Shown here: piece by piece, positions 59,753 to 64,000 of the stretch
Layout of the letters: each line of letters starts with the position of its first letter
How positions within the stretch are numbered: position 1 is the stretch's first letter
Source: an uncultured Atopobiaceae bacterium
GTDB taxonomy: Bacteria; Actinomycetota; Coriobacteriia; Coriobacteriales; Atopobiaceae
Length of the DNA: 64,000 nucleotides
Reading direction: 5' to 3'
Assembly: GCA_934792625.1 (NCBI GenBank)
Contig: CAKVON010000004.1
Location: forward strand, 1-64,000
Position numbers and translations under genes: made by a program
The notes under the pieces: model-generated
What the model saw: only the letters and a program-made list of their open reading frames with translations
Databases searched by the model: none
What the model was told of the DNA's origin: nothing

Positions 59753-60424
59753 CTACGAGGCTTGCGACACGTCGTGGGCCCCGGGCACCGCGATGCCGAG
59801 CATCACAAAGCGCGACAGCTGGTCGGCGAACTTCTCGGCATCGATGGGGGCGCCCGACTTGATGAGGTCGATTGCCGCCAGGAAGAACGCGCCGCACATG
59901 CAGTCCGCCGAGAAGTGCAGGTCGATGTCGTCTCGAACGAGGCCCTGCTCACGCGCGATGGAGAGCTGCCGCTCGACCATCGAGAGCAGGTTGTCCAGGC
60001 GCGACTCGATCCTGGGGAGCAGGCTGGCGCCGCCCAGGTCGTGACCGATGGCAAAGACCAGCGTGCCACCCTCGCTCACGCATGCAGCAAACACCTTGCT
60101 CAGGTGCTCGAGAACCTCCGACGGGGAGGAGGACCCCCGCACGGCCTCCTCGAGCTTGGCGACGAAGTCGTCGATGCTCTTGTCGAAGATCTCGGCAAGG
60201 ATCGCGTCGCGGTCCCGGAAGTAGTAGTAGAGCGCGCCCTTTGACATGTCGCAGCGCTCGGCGATCTCGGCCATCTGAAAGTCGACGCCACCGCGCTCGG
60301 ACACGAGTTGCGCCGCAGCCTCGAGGATCCGTGCCCTCGTGCGCACGCTCTTGCGGGTCTTCGACGCCGTCCTGGAGCCTGGTTTTGCCTGTTTGGAAAT
60401 AGCGTCGGCGCCATTATTTGTCAT
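59753..60424 (-). CDS. TetR-family transcriptional repressor
   Basis: This 223-residue protein has an N-terminal helix-turn-helix (about 28-75: ILEAAAQLVSERG..MAEIAERCDMSKGALYYYFRDRDAIL, split) and a helical ligand/dimer domain. The ligand is unknown. It is divergent from the yhgE genes, and a palindrome lies between them at 60450-60464, so it most likely represses itself and the YhgE pair. GAGG lies about 11 bases before ATG 60424. Confidence 0.9.
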   Translation of the reverse strand: MTNNGADAISKQAKPGSRTASKTRKSVRTRARILEAAAQLVSERGGVDFQMAEIAERCDMSKGALYYYFRDRDAILAEIFDKSIDDFVAKLEEAVRGSSSPSEVLEHLSKVFAACVSEGGTLVFAIGHDLGGASLLPRIESRLDNLLSMVERQLSIAREQGLVRDDIDLHFSADCMCGAFFLAAIDLIKSGAPIDAEKFADQLSRFVMLGIAVPGAHDVSQAS

Positions 60425-60449
60425 AAGTTGGTTAACCTCGTTCGGATTT

Positions 60450-60464
60450 TTGACTACGAGTCAA
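60450..60464. promoter_or_regulatory. palindromic operator between tetR and yhgE
   Basis: TTGACTACGAGTCAA is a 6-bp perfect inverted repeat around ACG; the imperfect symmetry continues to 60446-60468. Candidate -10 hexamers lie on its right edge in both directions (TAATAT plus, TATTAT minus), so binding would block both genes. Confidence 0.65.
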
Positions 60465-60528
60465 TAATATCGCAAAAGTCGGGTACCATGAACCCCGAAA
60501 AAGCGAGACCAGAGCCAAGGAGAGACCC

Positions 60529-63213
60529 TTGAAGAAAGCCCTCGAGATCTTCCGCCGCGACATCAGGCGGATACTCGTGAACCCGGTCGCCGTCGTCATC
60601 ATGATCGGCGTCGCCATCATCCCCTCCCTATATGCGTGGTTCAACATCCTCGCTAACTGGGACCCCTACGAGAACACGAGCGACATCAAGATCGCCATCG
60701 TCGACGAGGACCAGGGTGCCCGGATCGATGACTTGGGCGAGACCAACGCCGGCGATATGATCGTCGAACGCCTCAAGGACAACGACCAGCTCGGCTGGAC
60801 CTTCGTCGACAGGCAGGAGGCCCTCGACGGCGTGCGCGAGGGACGCTACTACGCGGCATTCGTGATTCCGTCCGACTTCACCTCCTCGCTCGCCGACGTC
60901 CTCGACGGCGACACCGAGAAGGCGCACATCGCCTACTACGTCAACGAGAAGGTCAACGCCATCGCCCCCAAGGTGACCGACACCGGTGCGACCACCCTCG
61001 AGAACCAGGTGAGCAACGAGTTCGTCAACGTGTGCGGCAAGACCATCTCCGGGAAGCTCAAGGCCGGCGCAGGCGACGCCGCGCAGGGCATCGACAACGC
61101 GACCGCCACCGTGGCCTCCGACCTCAAGTCTGCCGAGAAGGACGTCCGCTCGCTGGCGGGCGGCATGGGCGACCTCGACAAGACCGTCGCAGACGCCCGC
61201 TCGGCGGTCGCAGACGCGCGCAAGACCCTTGCCGGGCTGTCTGGCAAGACCGACAGCCTGGCAAAGACGCTCTCCGACTCCCTCGACTCCCTTGCCACCA
61301 CCAGGAAGGACACCCAATCGCTGGCGGCCGAGATCTCCAGCGCCCTGGGCTCGGGGGCGCGCACCATCGCCGGGATCTCCTCCAAGGCAAACTATGACGT
61401 TGGCAACGCCGCGGGCGACATCGGCTGGGCCCAGGGTAAGCTCGACGCCGCCATCGCACAGCTGCGAGCGGCCAACACGACCGTCCAGGGCCAGATCAAG
61501 ACCCTCTCCGACGCCCGCGACTCGCTCGCCAACCTCCAGATCTCCAACGCGAGCGCCTCGCAGCTGCGCGACCAGGTCGTCGCCAAGCTCGACGCCACCA
61601 TCACTACCCTCCAGTCGCTTGCCGACGACCAGCTCGCCAAGATCGAGGAGCTCCAGTCCCTCTCCAACCAGATCAAGGACGGCGTCTCGAGCGTCAAGAA
61701 CCTCTCCGAGACCGTCAACGACGCCATCCAGGGATCGGTCGACTCGCTGGGCGAGCTGCAGGACGGCTTCGTGTCCGAGACCATGCCGCAGATGTCGTCG
61801 GCCCTCGACTCCTTCGCCGACGTCGGCGGGCAGATCGTGGGAACCGCGAACTCCCTGGCGCCCATGCTGAGCCAGGCGGACGGCTCGCTCGCCCAGCTCG
61901 ACGACGTCCTCGCGAGCAGCGCAACCTCGATCGAGGACGCGGCCGACAAGCTCACGAAGGCCGCCGACAAGGTCGGCTCGCTTGCCACCGACGTCTCGGC
62001 GGTCCAGAGCGCCACGACCTTCGCCGGCCTCAAGGACCTTCTCGACGTCGAGCCCACCAAGGTCGGGGAGTTCATGGGCTCCCCCGTCGAGATGGTCGAC
62101 AAGAACATCTACCCCGTCGCCAACTACGGCTCCGGCGTCACGCCCTTCTACACCAACCTCGCCCTGTGGGTCGGTGGCTTCGTCCTCGTGGCGATCTACA
62201 AGCTCGAGGTCGACGACGAGGGCATCGGCGAGTTCAAGCCGTGGCAGGGCTACGTCGGCCGCTGGCTGCTGCTCAACCTGATCGGCGCGGCACAGGCCCT
62301 CATCTGCTGCGTGGGCGATCTCGCCCTGGGCATCCAGTGCGTGAGCCCCGTCGCCTTCGTGTTCGCGGGCCTGGTCGAGTCGTTCGTCTACGTGAGCTTC
62401 ATCTATGCCATGGCGATCGCGTTCAAGCACATCGGCAAGGCCCTCGCGGTCGTGCTCGTGGTGCTGCAGATCCCGGGCGCCGCGGGCCTGTACCCCATCG
62501 AGATGATGCCCGGCTTCTTCCAGGCACTCCACCCGCTTCTGCCCTTCACCTATGGCATCGCCGCCATGCGCGAGGCCATCGCCGGGTTCTACGGCGGCAA
62601 CTACGCCACCAACATCGCGGTCCTTCTCGTCTATTTGATCCCCGCGGCCCTCATCGGCCTTGGGGCACGCAGGCACCTGCTGAACATCAACGCGCTGTTC
62701 GACCGCAAGCTCGGCGAGACCGACCTCATGATCACCGAGAACGTCGGGATGGACGAGGCCCGCTTCAAGCTCTCGACCATCATCAAGGCACTTGCCGACG
62801 CCCCCGAGTACAAGCGCGCCTTCACCGAGCGCGCGGCGGCATTCGAGCTTGCCTACCCGGTGCTCGTCCGCCGCGGCTTCATGGCGCTGGTCTGGGTGCC
62901 GCTGGTCCTTCTCGCCCTGCTCTTCTTCCTGCCGATGAAGATGCTCATGCTCGTGCTGTGGATCGTCTCGCTCGTCGCGATCTGCACGTTCCTCATCGTC
63001 GTCGAGTACCTGCACAGCCGAGTCGCCGACAAGACCCGCATGGCCGACATGTCGCGCGAGGAGCTCTACGAGCTCCTGGGCAAGGGCGTGCGCGAGGAGT
63101 ACATGGCCTTCGCGCCGCTCGACAAGATGAACCTGTCCGACACCTCGCCGCTGGCCCGATTCGGTCGTGCCAAGCGGGATGACCAGCCCAAGAAGGGAGG
63201 CGACGCGCGATGA
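60529..63213 (+). CDS. YhgE/Pip-family membrane protein (ABC-2 permease-like)
   Basis: This 894-residue protein has an N-terminal membrane helix (about 18-38), a very large extracytoplasmic region (about 40-540) rich in Ala/Asp/Ser/Leu helical repeats, then about six C-terminal helices (from about 545) as in ABC-2 type permeases, including PFTYGIAAMREAIAGFYGG. Pip was described as a phage infection protein in Lactococcus, and YhgE relatives (EsaA-like) are linked to type VII secretion or export. The start is a TTG at 60529 with AAGGAG 7 bases upstream. It overlaps the next yhgE by 4 bases. Confidence 0.88.
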   Translation: MKKALEIFRRDIRRILVNPVAVVIMIGVAIIPSLYAWFNILANWDPYENTSDIKIAIVDEDQGARIDDLGETNAGDMIVERLKDNDQLGWTFVDRQEALDGVREGRYYAAFVIPSDFTSSLADVLDGDTEKAHIAYYVNEKVNAIAPKVTDTGATTLENQVSNEFVNVCGKTISGKLKAGAGDAAQGIDNATATVASDLKSAEKDVRSLAGGMGDLDKTVADARSAVADARKTLAGLSGKTDSLAKTLSDSLDSLATTRKDTQSLAAEISSALGSGARTIAGISSKANYDVGNAAGDIGWAQGKLDAAIAQLRAANTTVQGQIKTLSDARDSLANLQISNASASQLRDQVVAKLDATITTLQSLADDQLAKIEELQSLSNQIKDGVSSVKNLSETVNDAIQGSVDSLGELQDGFVSETMPQMSSALDSFADVGGQIVGTANSLAPMLSQADGSLAQLDDVLASSATSIEDAADKLTKAADKVGSLATDVSAVQSATTFAGLKDLLDVEPTKVGEFMGSPVEMVDKNIYPVANYGSGVTPFYTNLALWVGGFVLVAIYKLEVDDEGIGEFKPWQGYVGRWLLLNLIGAAQALICCVGDLALGIQCVSPVAFVFAGLVESFVYVSFIYAMAIAFKHIGKALAVVLVVLQIPGAAGLYPIEMMPGFFQALHPLLPFTYGIAAMREAIAGFYGGNYATNIAVLLVYLIPAALIGLGARRHLLNINALFDRKLGETDLMITENVGMDEARFKLSTIIKALADAPEYKRAFTERAAAFELAYPVLVRRGFMALVWVPLVLLALLFFLPMKMLMLVLWIVSLVAICTFLIVVEYLHSRVADKTRMADMSREELYELLGKGVREEYMAFAPLDKMNLSDTSPLARFGRAKRDDQPKKGGDAR

Positions 63214-64000
63214 TCCGCAAGATTCTCGACTTCGCGAGGCGCGACGCACGCAACGTCAGGAAGAACGTCATCAGCCTCGTGGTCTGCGTGGGCATCATCG
63301 TGCTGCCCTGCTTCTACGCCTGGTTCAACATCGCGGCGAGCTGGGACCCGTACGGCAACACCAAGAACCTCAAGGTCGCCGTCGCCAACGAGGACGAGGG
63401 CTACTCCAGCGAGCTGATGCCCGTGAGCGTCAACATGGGCGAGCGCATCCAGAGCGACCTGTCCCAAAGCAAGTCGATCGGCTACGTCGTCACCGACAAG
63501 GCCGACGCCGTCGAGGGCGTGCGCAGCGGCAGGTACTATGCCGCGATCGTGTTCCCCAAGCACTTCACGAGCGACATGCTCACGGTGCTGTCGCCCGACG
63601 CCACCAAGCCCCAGGTCGAGTTCTACCAGAACGAGAAGGAGAACTCGATTGCCTCGATCGTGACCGACAAGGCGTCGACCGCCGTCAAGCAGGACGTCGA
63701 GTCCTCCTTTGCCGAGTCGGTGACCAACGTCGGGGCGAGCGTCCTGGACGACCTCGGCAAGTACATGACCGACGACCAGGTCACCGCCTTCGCGGCCAAG
63801 CTCGACGCGGCGATCTCGGGCAACGCCGACTCGCTCACGTCCATGGCCGCCGACGTGAGGGGCTTCTCGACGTCGCTGGGCACGGCACAGACCATGCTCA
63901 CGAGCTCGTCGGGGTCGTTCGACGGCTCGCTGGCGTCCACGCTCGACGCGGCGAACCTGCTGGGCAAGAGCGCCTCGGGCGTCCGCGACCTCGGCAGCGC
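63210..64000 (+). CDS. second YhgE/Pip-family membrane protein (5' part, cut by window end)
   Basis: The visible 263 residues start MIRKILDFARRDARNVRKN, with a membrane helix (about 20-42) and FYAWFNIAASWDPYGNT, closely matching the same region of the preceding protein (LYAWFNILANWDPYENT). A repetitive helical extracytoplasmic region follows. The ATG overlaps the upstream stop (ATGA). The gene continues past the window, so length and C-terminus are unknown. The two genes look like an old tandem duplication acting as a pair. Confidence 0.88.
   Translation, partial: MIRKILDFARRDARNVRKNVISLVVCVGIIVLPCFYAWFNIAASWDPYGNTKNLKVAVANEDEGYSSELMPVSVNMGERIQSDLSQSKSIGYVVTDKADAVEGVRSGRYYAAIVFPKHFTSDMLTVLSPDATKPQVEFYQNEKENSIASIVTDKASTAVKQDVESSFAESVTNVGASVLDDLGKYMTDDQVTAFAAKLDAAISGNADSLTSMAADVRGFSTSLGTAQTMLTSSSGSFDGSLASTLDAANLLGKSASGVRDLGS

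Overview
The window is GC-rich, almost fully coding bacterial DNA: 50 protein genes (42 on the minus strand, 8 on the plus strand), one tRNA and several cis-acting RNAs. The content points to an actinobacterium, most likely class Coriobacteriia (an Atopobiaceae/Olsenella-like genome). The reasons are strong G/C third-position bias, frequent GTG and TTG starts, and the order sepIVA-like/DUF177/rpmF followed by plsX-acpP-rnc-smc-ftsY-ffh that recalls other Actinobacteria. Firmicute-style RNA control (SAM-I riboswitch, T-box, leader attenuator) sits in the same high-GC background. The genus is inference; no rRNA is present.

Layout. 1-3031: the start of a structured RNA gene running off the left edge (possibly RNase P RNA), a UMF1-type MFS transporter, a zinc-dependent phospholipase C-like protein and tRNA-Asn. 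3102-14555: a translation/replication superoperon read leftward, rimP-nusA-infB-rbfA-nrnA-truB-ribF-dnaG-rpoD, with a promoter and a leader hairpin before rimP. 14608-21589: a zinc-ribbon/PASTA membrane protein, leuS, a divergent IMP dehydrogenase and a membrane glycosyltransferase. 21644-26276: rluD, lspA and ileS behind an isoleucine T-box. 26495-33109: class III fructose-bisphosphatase, ftsH, a SpoU methyltransferase and an L,D-transpeptidase.

33232-42744: SRP, chromosome and lipid genes (ffh, ftsY, smc, rnc, acpP, plsX), then rpmF, DUF177 and a SepIVA-like coiled-coil protein. 42799-48154: coaD, rsmD, recG, fakA and an Asp23-family gene. 48381-49191: rpmB, then a gene-free stretch carrying an ordered array of 23-bp repeats with a 41-bp period. 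This is the least explained element in the window. 49227-51132: thiamine pyrophosphokinase, a HAD phosphatase and an FmdB-like zinc ribbon. 51166-59714: glpX, rsmB, fmt, def, priA, a histidine phosphatase and metK, the last behind a SAM-I riboswitch with terminator and antiterminator. 59753-64000: a TetR repressor divergent from two overlapping YhgE/Pip membrane proteins, the second cut by the window edge.

Most genes are core housekeeping functions, tightly packed with 4-bp ATGA/GTGA overlaps. Accessory content is small: the repeat array, the TetR-YhgE module, the PASTA protein without a kinase, the orphan glycosyltransferase and the phospholipase-like protein.
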